64,000 bases of DNA. It comes from Celeribacter baekdonensis. Its GTDB lineage: Bacteria > Pseudomonadota > Alphaproteobacteria > Rhodobacterales > Rhodobacteraceae. Made by a program: the position numbers and the translations under genes. This document shows positions 44,679 through 54,420 of this stretch, one piece after another (position 1 is the stretch's first letter; each line of letters opens with the position of its first letter). Location of the stretch: the NCBI RefSeq assembly GCF_900102315.1, contig NZ_FNBL01000005.1, forward strand, positions 124,001 to 188,000. Direction: 5' to 3'. The notes under the pieces were generated by a model. It was not told where the DNA came from. It worked only from the letters and a program-made list of their open reading frames with translations, and made no database searches.

Positions 44679-45104
44679 ATGACTTTTTTAACTGCAATCA
44701 AAACCTGTTTCTCGAAATACATCACATTGCAAGGCCGTGCCCGCCGGGCGGAGTATTGGTGGTGGGTCTTGTTCACCATCATCGCCGGCATCATTCTTGG
44801 CGGCGTTGACATGATCTTTTTCGGTGTGCCAGAACTCACCGGACCGACCTCTGGACTGTTCTCGCTCGCCACTTTGCTGCCCGGCTTGGCCGTGTGGGTG
44901 CGCCGTTTGCATGATGTCAACCGCTCCGGCTGGTGGGTGTTTTTGATCCTTATCCCGTTGATCGGCTGGCTGGTCCTGCTCTATTGGGCGGTCACCAAAG
45001 GCACATCCGGTCCGAACCGGTTTGGCCCTGACCCGATCACGGGCGAAGAGGCTCCGCTGAGCTACACAGATAGTGCGATCCCGCCGGTCAACCGCGGCGA
45101 ATAA
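44679..45104 (+). CDS. DUF805 domain-containing membrane protein
   Basis: A 141-residue inner-membrane protein. FSKYITLQGRARRAEYWWW is the DUF805 signature, followed by about three or four hydrophobic helices with VRRLHDVNRSGWW in between, and a polar tail FGPDPITGEE. The function of the family is unknown. GGAAAG precedes the start. It ends with a bidirectional terminator. A damaged relative lies directly upstream. Confidence 0.9.
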   Translation: MTFLTAIKTCFSKYITLQGRARRAEYWWWVLFTIIAGIILGGVDMIFFGVPELTGPTSGLFSLATLLPGLAVWVRRLHDVNRSGWWVFLILIPLIGWLVLLYWAVTKGTSGPNRFGPDPITGEEAPLSYTDSAIPPVNRGE

Positions 45105-45118
45105 GCCCCCCAACCAAC

Positions 45119-45155
45119 AAAAAGGCGGCAGACCCATCCGGTTTGCCGCCTTTTT
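45119..45155. terminator. Bidirectional intrinsic terminator between the DUF805 gene and gshA
   Basis: AAAAAGGCGGCA with GAC pairs with GTT and TGCCGCCTTTTT around a short loop. It can end both convergent transcripts. Confidence 0.93.
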
Positions 45156-45177
45156 CATGTTTGAAACCTCAGAGGCC

Positions 45178-46548
45178 TCAGTAGGAATATTCGCCAAACA
45201 CTTTGGTCACATCGCCATCCCACTCGCCTTCGAACTTCTCAATAAGTTCGTCGGCCGGAGCATGTCCGGTCTCGATGCTCTCTTTGAGCGCGTTCAGGAA
45301 ATGGGTCTCATCCGGCACCAATCCGCCCGCACCGGGGCAAGCGCGCGCCTTCAGCCCCGCTTCGGCAATCGACACGCATTCCCGCGCGAGATCAAGCATT
45401 TTGACCCCATCCACCTCGGCCTGAAGCCCCTCAACAGAGGAGGCCACCCGCAGGTTTTCACGGAACTCAGTAGTCCAACCTTTGATCAGGTCGGTGGTCG
45501 CATCCAGCGCATTTTGATCATACATCAAGCCGACCCAGAAGGCAGGCAGGGCACATAAACGCCGCCAAGGCCCACCATCGGCACCACGCATTTCCATATA
45601 TTGTTTGATCCGCGCCTCGGGAAACAGTGTGGTGAGGTGATCCGCCCAATCGGAGAGCGTCGGTTTTTCACCCGGCAGCGCGGGCAATTTGCCCTTCAAG
45701 AAATCGCGGAAGGACATGCCCAGCGCGTCGATATATTTGCCATCGCGGTAGACGAAATACATCGGCACATCGAGGGCATATTCGGTGTAGCGCTCAAAGC
45801 TCATCCCGTCTTCAAACACAAACGGCAACATGCCGGTGCGCGACGGGTCGAGATGACGCCAAATATAAGACCGCCACGATTTATGACCGTTGAGTTTGCC
45901 TTCCATAAAGGGCGAATTGGCAAACAAGGCGGTGGCGACGGGTTGCAACGCCAAGGCCGTGCGGAATTTTTGCACCATATCGGCCTCAGAGGAGAAATCG
46001 AGGTTCACCTGAACTGTACAGGTGCGGCGCATCATCTGGGTGCCGGTGGTGCCGACCTTGCCCATATAAGTGTCCATCAATTTGTAGCGGCCCTTGGGCA
46101 TCAACGGCATCTGGTCATGGGTCCAATGCGGTGCCATGCCCAGACCGATAAAGCGCGCACCAAGGTCGTCGGAGACCGATTGCACTTCGCGCAGATGTTC
46201 GTTCACCTCGTCACAGGTCTGGTGGATGGTGTCCAAAGGCGCGCCGGACAATTCCAACTGCCCGCCCGGCTCAAGCGAGATATTCGCGCCATTCAATGTC
46301 AGACCAATCAGATGTTCGCCCTCAAACACCGGGTCCCAGCCAAACCGGTCCTGCAAGCCCTCAAGCAGCGCTTTGATCGAGCGATCGCCTTCGTAGGGCA
46401 AAGGCTTCAGCGTGTCTTTGCAATAGCCGAACTTTTCATGCTCGGTGCCGATTTTCCAATTTTCACGGGGTTTACAGCCCTCTGCGAAAAAGTTGACCAG
46501 ATCGTCATGGCTTTCGATCAAACCTCCGCCGGATTGGGGAATGGACAT
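45178..46548 (-). CDS. gshA: Glutamate-cysteine ligase (GCS2 type)
   Basis: A 456-residue ligase that makes gamma-glutamylcysteine, the first step of glutathione synthesis. KIGTEHEKFGYC, ISLEPGGQLELSGAP and MMRRTCTVQVNLDFSSE are typical of the plant/alphaproteobacterial type II enzymes. The single open frame is full length. It lies in a minus-strand run after rsmE and an unknown membrane protein. gshB is not in the window. Confidence 0.95.
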   Translation of the reverse strand: MSIPQSGGGLIESHDDLVNFFAEGCKPRENWKIGTEHEKFGYCKDTLKPLPYEGDRSIKALLEGLQDRFGWDPVFEGEHLIGLTLNGANISLEPGGQLELSGAPLDTIHQTCDEVNEHLREVQSVSDDLGARFIGLGMAPHWTHDQMPLMPKGRYKLMDTYMGKVGTTGTQMMRRTCTVQVNLDFSSEADMVQKFRTALALQPVATALFANSPFMEGKLNGHKSWRSYIWRHLDPSRTGMLPFVFEDGMSFERYTEYALDVPMYFVYRDGKYIDALGMSFRDFLKGKLPALPGEKPTLSDWADHLTTLFPEARIKQYMEMRGADGGPWRRLCALPAFWVGLMYDQNALDATTDLIKGWTTEFRENLRVASSVEGLQAEVDGVKMLDLARECVSIAEAGLKARACPGAGGLVPDETHFLNALKESIETGHAPADELIEKFEGEWDGDVTKVFGEYSY

Positions 46549-46640
46549 ATGGGGCTACTCCGGAGCGTTGAATTCAGTGCGGTAGACTTGGGTCAAGAGG
46601 ATCATGAAGTCAATGCGAAGGCCATCATTCGGTTCGCATC

Positions 46641-47147
46641 TCAGCGCAGAAGCGCTGTGCGTTTCCGCCAGATCACAACTGGATGATCGGGCGTCTGTTT
46701 GATTTGTCGCAGCATTTTTTCGGTCTCAATCCCATCGAGCGTGACGAATACGTCAAACAACCTGTCCGCGCCGAACGCATCCAGAGGGATCAAAAGCGGC
46801 GGCTGCCCGGGTGCGTCAAATTGCCAATGGGCCGGGCCTTTGACGGCGGGAATCAAGGTCACGCTGGTCATCGCATCAATCTCGACCTGACCGCCGGTGT
46901 AGGGGGTGAAATAGCTCACCACGCCCTCGTCCACCTCGACCGAGCCATAGCCATCGCCCTTATGGGCAAATCGCGCGCGCTGCACGGCGGCGACGGCGAA
47001 AATCCCGGCAAGCCCGGTAAATCCCAAGGCGATCCACCGCATCACACCAAAGGACGCCACCGACCACCAGCCCAAAAGCGCCACAACGGCGAGCGCCACG
47101 GCGACCTCGCGCCAGCGCCACAACATCGCTTTGACCTCGGGTCGCAT
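46641..47147 (-). CDS. Conserved membrane protein of unknown function
   Basis: A 168-residue protein with two membrane helices at about residues 15-35 and 40-60. A basic N terminus (MRPEVKAMLWRWRE) and a C-terminal beta-rich soluble domain (GYGSVEVDEGVVSYFTPYTG, then LIPLDAFGADRLFDVFVTLDG) follow. I do not recognise the family. ATG overlaps the rsmE stop as TGATG and is preferred over a TTG three codons earlier. The rsmE-this-gshA order points to co-transcription. Confidence 0.75.
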   Translation of the reverse strand: MRPEVKAMLWRWREVAVALAVVALLGWWSVASFGVMRWIALGFTGLAGIFAVAAVQRARFAHKGDGYGSVEVDEGVVSYFTPYTGGQVEIDAMTSVTLIPAVKGPAHWQFDAPGQPPLLIPLDAFGADRLFDVFVTLDGIETEKMLRQIKQTPDHPVVIWRKRTALLR

Positions 47148-47884
47148 CAGGACCAATCCCCAAGATGGGTTTGCCAGATCGTCAAGGCGGCGACGGCGGC
47201 GGTATCTGCGCGCAAGATGCGCGGACCAAGCGAGACGGCATGGCTGAAGGGCAGCGCATGAAGGCGTTTGCGCTCGGCCTCGGAAAATCCGCCCTCAGGC
47301 CCAATCAAAATTGCCCATTTGCCGCTTTCCACCGCTTGCAAAGTCTGCGCCGCCCCCACGAGGGTTTCGTCACAAAACATGATCTGGCGCTCCGGGTCCC
47401 AATCGGCCAAAATTCGGTCCAGACGATGAAGCCCCGCCACTTCGGGCACATAGGTCCCACCGCATTGTTCGGCGGCCTCAATGGCATGGGCTTGCAGACG
47501 ATCCTGACGGATGCGCTCCGAATTGGTGAATTCGGTCTGTACCGGTACAATCCTCTGCGTGCCCATCTCGGCGGCTTTTTCGACGATAAAATCGGTCCGC
47601 GCCTTTTTGATCGGCGCGAACAACAACCAAAGATCGGGCGGCAGGCGCAAAGGTTTGCTCTGAACCCGACAGGTCAGTTCCCCGCCGCGTTTGCCCGCCT
47701 GCGTGATCTCGGCCACATATTCGCCATCGCGCGAATTGAACAACGCGACATACGCCCCCTCGGCTAAGCGCATCACCCCAAAAAGGTAATGCGCCTGATC
47801 CCTCTCAAGAGGAATGGATTGCCCCTCGGCCAGAGGGTGATCTACATAGAGGCGGATCTTCGCCTGAAACTGTTCTTGGCTCAT
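47147..47884 (-). CDS. rsmE: 16S rRNA (uracil(1498)-N3)-methyltransferase
   Basis: A 245-residue SPOUT-class enzyme that methylates U1498 of 16S rRNA. The N-terminal PUA-like part contains RDQAHYLFGVMRLAEG. The knotted C-terminal part has IERPVPVQ-like TEFTN, then EQCGGTYVPEV, LIGPEGGFSEAE and LGPRILRADTA, all family motifs. Its start is 12 bases from that of the divergent ubiA. No clear ribosome site is visible before the ATG. Confidence 0.92.
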   Translation of the reverse strand: MSQEQFQAKIRLYVDHPLAEGQSIPLERDQAHYLFGVMRLAEGAYVALFNSRDGEYVAEITQAGKRGGELTCRVQSKPLRLPPDLWLLFAPIKKARTDFIVEKAAEMGTQRIVPVQTEFTNSERIRQDRLQAHAIEAAEQCGGTYVPEVAGLHRLDRILADWDPERQIMFCDETLVGAAQTLQAVESGKWAILIGPEGGFSEAERKRLHALPFSHAVSLGPRILRADTAAVAALTIWQTHLGDWS

Positions 47885-47895
47885 GGAGCAAACAT

Positions 47896-48861
47896 ATGAT
47901 CGACACACCGAAAGCACCAGAGACGAGTGGACAGGTTTTTGACGCTGTCAAAGGCAATTGGGTCGATACCCGTGCGCCCGCCTGGACCCGGCCCTATTTG
48001 CGCCTCTCAAGGGCGGATCGGCCTGTTGGCACATGGTTGCTCCTGCTCCCCTGTTGGTGGGGCGCGTTGTTGGCGGCGGCGCAAACCGGAACGTTTGGGC
48101 TGCGCACGTTGTGGATCATGATCGGCTGCGCTTTGGGCGCGTGGTTGATGCGTGGCGCGGGGTGCACCTGGAACGACATCTCAGACCGCAATTTTGACGG
48201 CAAAGTCGAACGCACCAAAAGCCGCCCGATCCCCTCGGGTCAAGTCACCGTCAAACAGGCGGCGATCTGGATGGTCCTTCAGGCTCTGATCGCCCTTGTG
48301 ATTCTGTTGAGCTTTGGTGAGTTGGCGATCCTTCTGGGAATACTCTCGCTTATCCCGGTGATGATTTACCCCTTCGCCAAGCGATTCACATGGTGGCCAC
48401 AGGTGTTTTTGGGCCTCGCCTTCAACTGGGGCGCGATTTTGGCCTATGCCGCCGTATCCGGCCGCCTGACCCCCGCACCGTTCTTTTTCTATTTTGCCGG
48501 GATCGCGTGGACGATTTTCTACGATACGATCTACGCTCACCAAGACAAAGAGGACGACGCGATGATCGGCATCAAATCCACCGCACTCCTGTTTGGCGAC
48601 AACACCGCCCTTTGGCTCAGACGGTTTTTGGTCATCACCGTTGTGTTGATGGGCGCGGGCGTGGTTGAGGCGCTTGTGGACCGTTCAATTTTGGCGCTTG
48701 TCGTCGCCTTGGGTGCGCCTTGGGCGATGGGGCTTCATATGACGTGGCAAATGACCAAACTTGACACCGCGAATCCGGACATGTGCCTCAAACTGTTCCG
48801 CGCAAACCGCGATACAGGGCTTCTGGCTGCGCTGTTTCTTGCCGTATCTGTGTTCCTTTGA
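47896..48861 (+). CDS. ubiA: 4-hydroxybenzoate polyprenyltransferase
   Basis: A 321-residue inner-membrane prenyltransferase that attaches the polyprenyl tail to 4-hydroxybenzoate in ubiquinone synthesis. The diphosphate-binding aspartates are in NDISDRNFD and in DTIYAHQDKEDD. About nine helices are predicted. GGAG lies 8 bases before the ATG. The tail substrate would come from the polyprenyl synthase gene at about 20 kb. Confidence 0.94.
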   Translation: MIDTPKAPETSGQVFDAVKGNWVDTRAPAWTRPYLRLSRADRPVGTWLLLLPCWWGALLAAAQTGTFGLRTLWIMIGCALGAWLMRGAGCTWNDISDRNFDGKVERTKSRPIPSGQVTVKQAAIWMVLQALIALVILLSFGELAILLGILSLIPVMIYPFAKRFTWWPQVFLGLAFNWGAILAYAAVSGRLTPAPFFFYFAGIAWTIFYDTIYAHQDKEDDAMIGIKSTALLFGDNTALWLRRFLVITVVLMGAGVVEALVDRSILALVVALGAPWAMGLHMTWQMTKLDTANPDMCLKLFRANRDTGLLAALFLAVSVFL

Positions 48862-48925
48862 TTGCAGCAAAGGCCATATGCCCCTAAGACAAAGGCCGAA
48901 TTGAAAAAATAGGCCAGCGCAGCCC

Positions 48926-50899
48926 ATGCGGATTACACAGTTTTTACCCATCCTCGCCGCCATTCTCACCGGAGCCGTCCTAAGTCTGGCGGCCGCTGCC
49001 GTTGGGGCCCGTACGATTGAAACGATGTCGGCCCATGCGGTTGAAAATCAAATGAACCTGCGTGGCTATGAATGGGTGGATGTGCAAGGCGATGGGTTGC
49101 AAATCGTCCTGACAGGCACCGCCCCCGACGAGCAAACCCAATTGGCCGCACAGAGGGCCGCAGGCCATGTGGTCGATCCGGCGCGGGTGATGAATGTGAT
49201 GAGCGTGGTTCAAAAAGAAACCATCCCAGCCCCGCGATTTTCCATTGAAATCCTGCGCAATGACGATGGGATTTCTCTGATCGGGCTGGTGCCGTCGTCC
49301 TGGGATCATCCCGACTTCATCGAACAGTTGAAAAAGGCCGGCGGCACGGGGTCGATCGCTGATTTCCTCGAAAAGGCAGATTATCCAAGCCCCGAACATT
49401 GGGACGTAGCGATGGAATTTGGACTGGAGGCCATCGGCCTTTTGCCACGGTCCAAAATTTCCTTGGCCGCAGACAAAATCACCGTCACGGCCCTTGCCGA
49501 CAGCAAGACGCAAAAGGCGTCGTTTGAAAAAACCCTCAAAGAGGAACGCCCAAAAACCATCCCCGTGACGATTGAAATTTCGGCCCCGCGCCCGGTGATC
49601 ACGCCGTTCACAGTGCGGTTTTTGATGGATGAGACTGGTCCGCGTTTTGACGCCTGTGCTGCTGAAACCCCGCAAGGTCACGCCCGGATCATCGCCGCCG
49701 CGCGCGCCGCAGGCATTGCCGATCCTAATTGCACCATCGGGCTTGGTGCCCCTTCGGCGCAATGGGCGCAGGCGGTCGAAACCGGGATGCGCGCGCTACA
49801 AGAATTGGGCAGCGGATCGGTGACCTTCTCGGACGGCGATGTCAGCCTGATCGCGAGTCAAGGCACCTCAGAAGCACTGTTTGACAAAGTGGTTGGCGAA
49901 TTGGAAGCGGACCTGCCGCCGACCTTCACCTTGCACAGCATTTTGCCAGAACCGGAAGTAGCCGAGGCAGAAAACGCCCGCCCCGAATTCACCGTGACCC
50001 GTTCGCCCGAAGGGCAAACCCAATTGCGTGGGCGGATCGCCGATGAACGCAGCAAATTGGCCACCGAAGCCTTGGCCCGTGCGGCCTTTGGGGCACAGTC
50101 CGTCTATTCGGCGATGCGCGTGGATGACAGCCTGCCAGAGGGCTGGTCCGTGCGCGCGATGGCCGCCATCGAAGCGCTCTCGCAACTCAGCCAAGGTGCC
50201 GTGACCATGACCGCCAATACCGTTGATGTGCGTGGTCAAACCGGCGACCCCAATGCCAAAGCCGCCATCGCCGGGCTGTTGTCGGAGAAGCTGGGCGAGG
50301 GGCAGAATTTCAACATCTCTGTCGACTATATCCGCAAACTCGATCCGGTCCTGAACCTGCCGACACCTGCGGACTGCGTCGCAAACGCGAACCAAATTTT
50401 GGCGGCCTCAAAGATCGTGTTTGATCCAGGCTCCACTGAATTGAACGCCGCCGCCAATGAGACGGTGGATCGCATCGCCGAGACGCTGAAAGATTGCGAA
50501 AACGTCGACATGGAAATCGGCGCCTATAGTGACAGTCAGGGCGGTGAGGAAATGAACCTCAACCTGTCAGCACAGCGCGCAAACGCCGTTTTGGACGGGC
50601 TATTGATGCGGCGCGTGGCCGGGGTGAGCTTTACCGCCAAAGGCTATGGTGAGGCCAATCCGATTGGCGACAATGAGACCGAAGAGGGCCGTGAGGCAAA
50701 CCGGCGCATTGAGTTCAAACTCATCGGCGATGAGGCCGCAGAAGCACCGACAGTGGGCGCGGATGCGACAGATGAGACCCCCGAGGCGGCCCCTGACGAC
50801 GCCCCCACAGACGAGACTGCGGGTGAGGCCCAGGCCGATACAACGGACGAGACAACGGACGACACAGCGGACGACACAGCGGACGGAACAACCGAATGA
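48926..50899 (+). CDS. OmpA/BON-domain envelope protein
   Basis: A 657-residue exported protein. Residues 1-27 are a signal sequence or anchor. Residues 30-440 contain several beta-alpha-beta units of BON type. Residues about 470-600 form an OmpA C-terminal domain with peptidoglycan-contact pattern AYSDSQGG, LSAQRANAVL and GREANRRIEF; the pattern differs slightly from the usual GHTDS. The last ~50 residues are a Thr/Asp/Glu-rich tail encoded by 12-base repeats. Overlaps a small coiled-coil membrane gene by ATGA. It probably links the envelope to peptidoglycan. Confidence 0.85.
   Translation: MRITQFLPILAAILTGAVLSLAAAAVGARTIETMSAHAVENQMNLRGYEWVDVQGDGLQIVLTGTAPDEQTQLAAQRAAGHVVDPARVMNVMSVVQKETIPAPRFSIEILRNDDGISLIGLVPSSWDHPDFIEQLKKAGGTGSIADFLEKADYPSPEHWDVAMEFGLEAIGLLPRSKISLAADKITVTALADSKTQKASFEKTLKEERPKTIPVTIEISAPRPVITPFTVRFLMDETGPRFDACAAETPQGHARIIAAARAAGIADPNCTIGLGAPSAQWAQAVETGMRALQELGSGSVTFSDGDVSLIASQGTSEALFDKVVGELEADLPPTFTLHSILPEPEVAEAENARPEFTVTRSPEGQTQLRGRIADERSKLATEALARAAFGAQSVYSAMRVDDSLPEGWSVRAMAAIEALSQLSQGAVTMTANTVDVRGQTGDPNAKAAIAGLLSEKLGEGQNFNISVDYIRKLDPVLNLPTPADCVANANQILAASKIVFDPGSTELNAAANETVDRIAETLKDCENVDMEIGAYSDSQGGEEMNLNLSAQRANAVLDGLLMRRVAGVSFTAKGYGEANPIGDNETEEGREANRRIEFKLIGDEAAEAPTVGADATDETPEAAPDDAPTDETAGEAQADTTDETTDDTADDTADGTTE
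50846..50893 (+). repeat. 12-base tandem repeats in the tail of the OmpA-domain gene
   Basis: Four head-to-tail units of the form GACGA-CACAGCG (two exact, two diverged) encode the Asp/Thr-rich C terminus and stay in frame. Unit number is likely to vary between strains. Confidence 0.85.
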
Positions 50900-51222
50900 A
50901 CAGAATTGAATTGATCATCGCCACGGCGATTGTGCTTTTTATCGCCTTTTTGATGGGATGGTTTGCGCATTGGCTGATCCACCGTTTTGTGCGCGTTGGC
51001 CAAGGCGAAATGAGCGATCTCGACACAATGGCGCAGCAACTTCACGAAGCCGAAGAGGTCCGCGACCAAGCGATCACCTATTACCAGCAACGTGAATCCG
51101 AGCTGATCAATCAACAAAACCAGACCGAAGCGGAGCTGCGTGCGGCGATGGACGGGCTGCGCGAGGCACGGCAAGAGGCCGAAGAACTGCGCGCCTATAT
51201 CGAAAAACACAGCGCAGGTTGA
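50896..51222 (+). CDS. Small anchored coiled-coil protein
   Basis: A 108-residue protein with an N-terminal membrane helix (residues 5-26, LIIATAIVLFIAFLMGWF) and a charged helical region at about residues 37-105 (QQLHEAEEVRDQAITYYQQR, then EAELRAAMDGLREARQEAEEL), strongly coiled-coil in pattern. It is coupled by ATGA to the OmpA-domain gene, so the two may act together at the envelope. Family unknown. Confidence 0.78.
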   Translation: MNRIELIIATAIVLFIAFLMGWFAHWLIHRFVRVGQGEMSDLDTMAQQLHEAEEVRDQAITYYQQRESELINQQNQTEAELRAAMDGLREARQEAEELRAYIEKHSAG

Positions 51223-51252
51223 TCTTTCACAGAAAAGCCTATGCGCCGTCTT

Positions 51253-51702
51253 CTACCAACGGGTCAGCGCGTTCTCGTCACTGTCTTTGGCGGCGACCCA
51301 TTCGGCCCCTTCGCGGGTGACTTCTTTTTTCCAAAATGGCGCGCGGGATTTGAGATAATCCATCAAAAATTCAGCGGCGGCAAAGGCCTCTGATCTATGT
51401 CGTGCGGCAGTGGCGACCATCATGATCTGCTCACCTGGAACAAGGCGGCCGTAGCGGTGGATCACCAGACAATCGGTGAGCGCCCAGCGGTTTGCAGCCT
51501 CGTCGGCGATCTTGCGGATCGCGTCCTCGCACATGCCGGGGTAATGTTCAATTTCCATGTGCTGCAACGCGCCCGTGTCATCGCGCACCAGCCCGGTGAA
51601 ACTCACCGTTGCGCCGGTGTTGGGCGTTCGACCAAAGCCACTGAGTTCTGCGGCAAGGTCGAAATCCTGCGTCTGAACCGAAATGCGCACCGGAACTGCC
51701 AT
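51253..51702 (-). CDS. moaE: Molybdopterin synthase catalytic subunit
   Basis: A 149-residue subunit that, with MoaD, inserts sulfur into precursor Z to make molybdopterin. HYPGMCEDAI, IHRYGRLVPGEQIMMVATAA and YLKSRAPFWKKE, with the two catalytic lysines, are present. It starts two bases after moaD and ends the uvrC-pgsA-moaD-moaE run. moaB lies at 38.4 kb. Confidence 0.96.
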   Translation of the reverse strand: MAVPVRISVQTQDFDLAAELSGFGRTPNTGATVSFTGLVRDDTGALQHMEIEHYPGMCEDAIRKIADEAANRWALTDCLVIHRYGRLVPGEQIMMVATAARHRSEAFAAAEFLMDYLKSRAPFWKKEVTREGAEWVAAKDSDENALTRW

Positions 51703-51704
51703 GC

Positions 51705-51956
51705 TCAGCCACCCGTCATTGGCGGGAAAAACGCCACTTCGCGCACGCCTTCAAGCGGCGCATCAAACTCCGCCAATTCCTGATCCAACGCCACCCTAAG
51801 GGAGGCCAGATCGGAGAAGGCCAAATCATAGCGCGGCTCACGGGCTTTCAACTCGGTCACAAGGTCCATCACCGTCGCGGCTGAGGTCTCGATGGTCTCG
51901 CGTGGCAAACCGATGCGTTCGCGCACCCATGCGAAATAGAGCAGATTAAGCGTCAT
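51705..51956 (-). CDS. moaD: Molybdopterin synthase sulfur carrier subunit
   Basis: An 83-residue ubiquitin-fold sulfur carrier. It ends in the Gly-Gly that is adenylylated and thiocarboxylated (AFFPPMTGG). LNLLYFAWVRERIGLPRE is the family N terminus. I place the start at the second of two closely spaced ATGs, which has GAG at a usable distance; the first would add two residues (MT). Either start overlaps the end of pgsA. Confidence 0.94.
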   Translation of the reverse strand: MTLNLLYFAWVRERIGLPRETIETSAATVMDLVTELKAREPRYDLAFSDLASLRVALDQELAEFDAPLEGVREVAFFPPMTGG

Positions 51957-52512
51957 GGTCATCTCGCAAATAGGGCAGAGCTTTGCTTAGGTAATCCCAT
52001 CCCGTCAACAGGGTCAAAACAGCCGCAACCCACAGAATCAAAATCCCTAAGGTGAACAGCGGCGGGACATCCAAAGCACCATAGCCAAACAGCGCCGCAA
52101 TCGCCACCATCTGTGCCGTGGTTTTCCATTTGGCCAGTTTGGTGACTTTCAATGTGCCCGCCGTATCGCCTAAAAATTCGCGCAGCCCGGAGACAAAGGT
52201 TTCGCGCAACAGGATAAAGGCCGCCGGGATGACAACCAACGCGTTGATGCCATGCAACATGGTCAAGACCGCAAGGGCGGTGACCACCATGGCCTTATCG
52301 GCAATCGGGTCCAACATCGTACCGAACTTCGACATCTGGTCCCATTTGCGCGCCAAATAGCCGTCCAGGAAATCGGTGGTAGAGGCCGAGACAAACAGGA
52401 TCAGCGCCGCCCAATCGGCCAGCGGGCGCGGCAGGATCAAAAACACCAAAGCCACGCCGGGGGCGCAGAGCAGGCGAAACACAGTGAGAATATTGGGAAT
52501 GTTCCAGGTCAT
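51946..52512 (-). CDS. pgsA: CDP-diacylglycerol-glycerol-3-phosphate 3-phosphatidyltransferase
   Basis: A 188-residue inner-membrane enzyme that makes phosphatidylglycerol phosphate. FLDGYLARKWDQMSKFGTML followed by DPIADK is the CDP-alcohol phosphotransferase motif, with its aspartates intact. IPNILTVFRL is the usual N-terminal start. Lies 18 bases after uvrC and overlaps moaD. Confidence 0.95.
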   Translation of the reverse strand: MTWNIPNILTVFRLLCAPGVALVFLILPRPLADWAALILFVSASTTDFLDGYLARKWDQMSKFGTMLDPIADKAMVVTALAVLTMLHGINALVVIPAAFILLRETFVSGLREFLGDTAGTLKVTKLAKWKTTAQMVAIAALFGYGALDVPPLFTLGILILWVAAVLTLLTGWDYLSKALPYLRDDHDA

Positions 52513-52530
52513 AGATGTCTCTTTATCCGC

Positions 52531-54420
52531 TTAGCGCTGTTCATGGAAGAAGTCATAGATGGTTTGGGCGATGGTCTCGGAAATGCCAGTGACGGCTTTG
52601 AGATCTGCCAGATTGGCCAGTGACACCGCCTTGGCCGAGCCGAAATGCGCCAAAAGCGCGCGTTTGCGCGTGGCACCGACGCCGGGGACATCGTCAAGTG
52701 GCGTGGCAGAGATGGCTTTCGACCGTTTGGCGCGGTGGGTGCCGATGGCAAAACGGTGCGCCTCATCGCGCAGACGTTGGATGAAATACAGCACCGGGTC
52801 ATTGCGTTGCAGCGCAAAGGGGCGTTTGCCCGTGCGGTAGAATTCCTCTTTGCCTTGGTCACGATCAATACCCTTGGCCACACCGACCATCGGGATGTCG
52901 GTCACGCCCTGCTCCACCATGATTTCGCGCACCGCAGACACCTGCCCCGCGCCACCGTCGATCAACAACAGATCGGGCCAAAGGCCTTTGCTGCGATCCG
53001 GGTCGTCTTTACGCAGCCGTTTGAAGCGCCGCGTCAGCATCTCTTTCATCATGCCAAAATCGTCGCCCGGCGTGATCTCATCACCCTTGATGTCGAATTT
53101 GCGGTACTGATTTTTCATGAATCCTTCGGGACCTGCCACGATCATCGCGCCCACCGCATGGGCGCCTTGAATGTGGGAGTTGTCGTAGACCTCAATGCGG
53201 GCGGGTAGGTTCGGGAGATCAAACGCCGCCTGCACCCCGGCCAAAAGTTTGGCCTGCGCCGCCGTTTCCGACATTTTGCGGCCCAGACTTTCGCGCGCAT
53301 TGCGCACGGCCCCCGCGACAATCTCGGCCTTTTCGCCCCGTTGCGGCACAAGGATTTCGACCTTTTTCCCGGCCTTTTCCGACAGCGCCTCCTGGATCAG
53401 TTCCCGCTCTTCGAGATCATGCGACAGGATGATTTGGCGCGGCGGTTCCTTTTGATCGTAAAACTGACCGATGAAGGCGCTGAGCACCTCTTCGGCCTCT
53501 GCCCCATTGGTTCTCGGGTAAAAATCGCGGTTGCCCCAGTTTTGATGCGCGCGAATAAAGAACACCTGAACACAGGCCTGCCCGCTTTCCATATGCAAGC
53601 CGATCACATCCGCCTCGCTGATGGTGCGTGGGTTGATGCCCTGCGCGGTCTGGACTTGGGTCATGGCGCGGATGCGATCACGCAGACCGGCCGCGACTTC
53701 AAATTCCATCGCATCAGACGCCACTTGCATCTCTTCCGCGAGGCGCTTTTGCATCCCCGAATCCTTGCCCTGCAAAAACCGCTCGGCGTCATTCACCAGG
53801 GTGGCGTAATCCTCTTTCGAGATTTTGCCAACGCAAGGCGCGGTGCAGCGTTTGATTTGATATTGCAGGCACGGCCGGGTGCGATTGGCAAAATCACTGT
53901 CGGCACAGGTGCGCAGCAAAAACGCCTTTTGCAATTGATTGAGCGTGCGATTGACCGCTGTCGCATTGGCAAAGGGGCCGTAATAGGCACCTTTGCTGGA
54001 CTTGGCACCGCGATGTTTGGTGATCTGAGGAAAGTCGTGATTCTTGGTCACGAGAATATTTGGGAAAGATTTGTCGTCGCGTAACAGCACGTTGTAATGC
54101 GGTTTGAGTTGCTTGATCAGGTTTTGCTCAAGCAGCAGCGCTTCGGTTTCCGTGCGCGTGGTGAGAAACATCATTTGCGATGTTTCCGAGATCATTTTGG
54201 CAATGCGCGCGGAATGGCCACTTGGCCGCGCATAGTTCGACACCCGGTTTTTCAGGTGCTTGGCCTTGCCAACATACAGCACCCGATGATCGGGATCGAG
54301 CATCCGGTACACACCGGGGGACCCATCCAACATCCGTAGATAGCCCTCGATCACGGCATGACCGCGCGGGACGTCTTTGTGGGGGTCGCTCAGGGCGGTT
54401 ATGTCGTCTTTTTCGCTCAT
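52531..54420 (-). CDS. uvrC: Excinuclease ABC subunit C
   Basis: A 629-residue nuclease of nucleotide excision repair. The N-terminal GIY-YIG domain shows GVYRM and [13 protein letters not shown], and the RNase H-like C-terminal domain carries [20 protein letters not shown] and LLIDGGAGQ. The UvrB-contact UVR motif region and the C-terminal helix-hairpin-helix pair ([20 protein letters not shown]) follow. It heads the uvrC-pgsA-moaD-moaE transcript. An AT-rich gap precedes it. I see no clear SOS box upstream. Confidence 0.96.
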   Translation of the reverse strand: MSEKDDITALSDPHKDVPRGHAVIEGYLRMLDGSPGVYRMLDPDHRVLYVGKAKHLKNRVSNYARPSGHSARIAKMISETSQMMFLTTRTETEALLLEQNLIKQLKPHYNVLLRDDKSFPNILVTKNHDFPQITKHRGAKSSKGAYYGPFANATAVNRTLNQLQKAFLLRTCADSDFANRTRPCLQYQIKRCTAPCVGKISKEDYATLVNDAERFLQGKDSGMQKRLAEEMQVASDAMEFEVAAGLRDRIRAMTQVQTAQGINPRTISEADVIGLHMESGQACVQVFFIRAHQNWGNRDFYPRTNGAEAEEVLSAFIGQFYDQKEPPRQIILSHDLEERELIQEALSEKAGKKVEILVPQRGEKAEIVAGAVRNARESLGRKMSETAAQAKLLAGVQAAFDLPNLPARIEVYDNSHIQGAHAVGAMIVAGPEGFMKNQYRKFDIKGDEITPGDDFGMMKEMLTRRFKRLRKDDPDRSKGLWPDLLLIDGGAGQVSAVREIMVEQGVTDIPMVGVAKGIDRDQGKEEFYRTGKRPFALQRNDPVLYFIQRLRDEAHRFAIGTHRAKRSKAISATPLDDVPGVGATRKRALLAHFGSAKAVSLANLADLKAVTGISETIAQTIYDFFHEQR

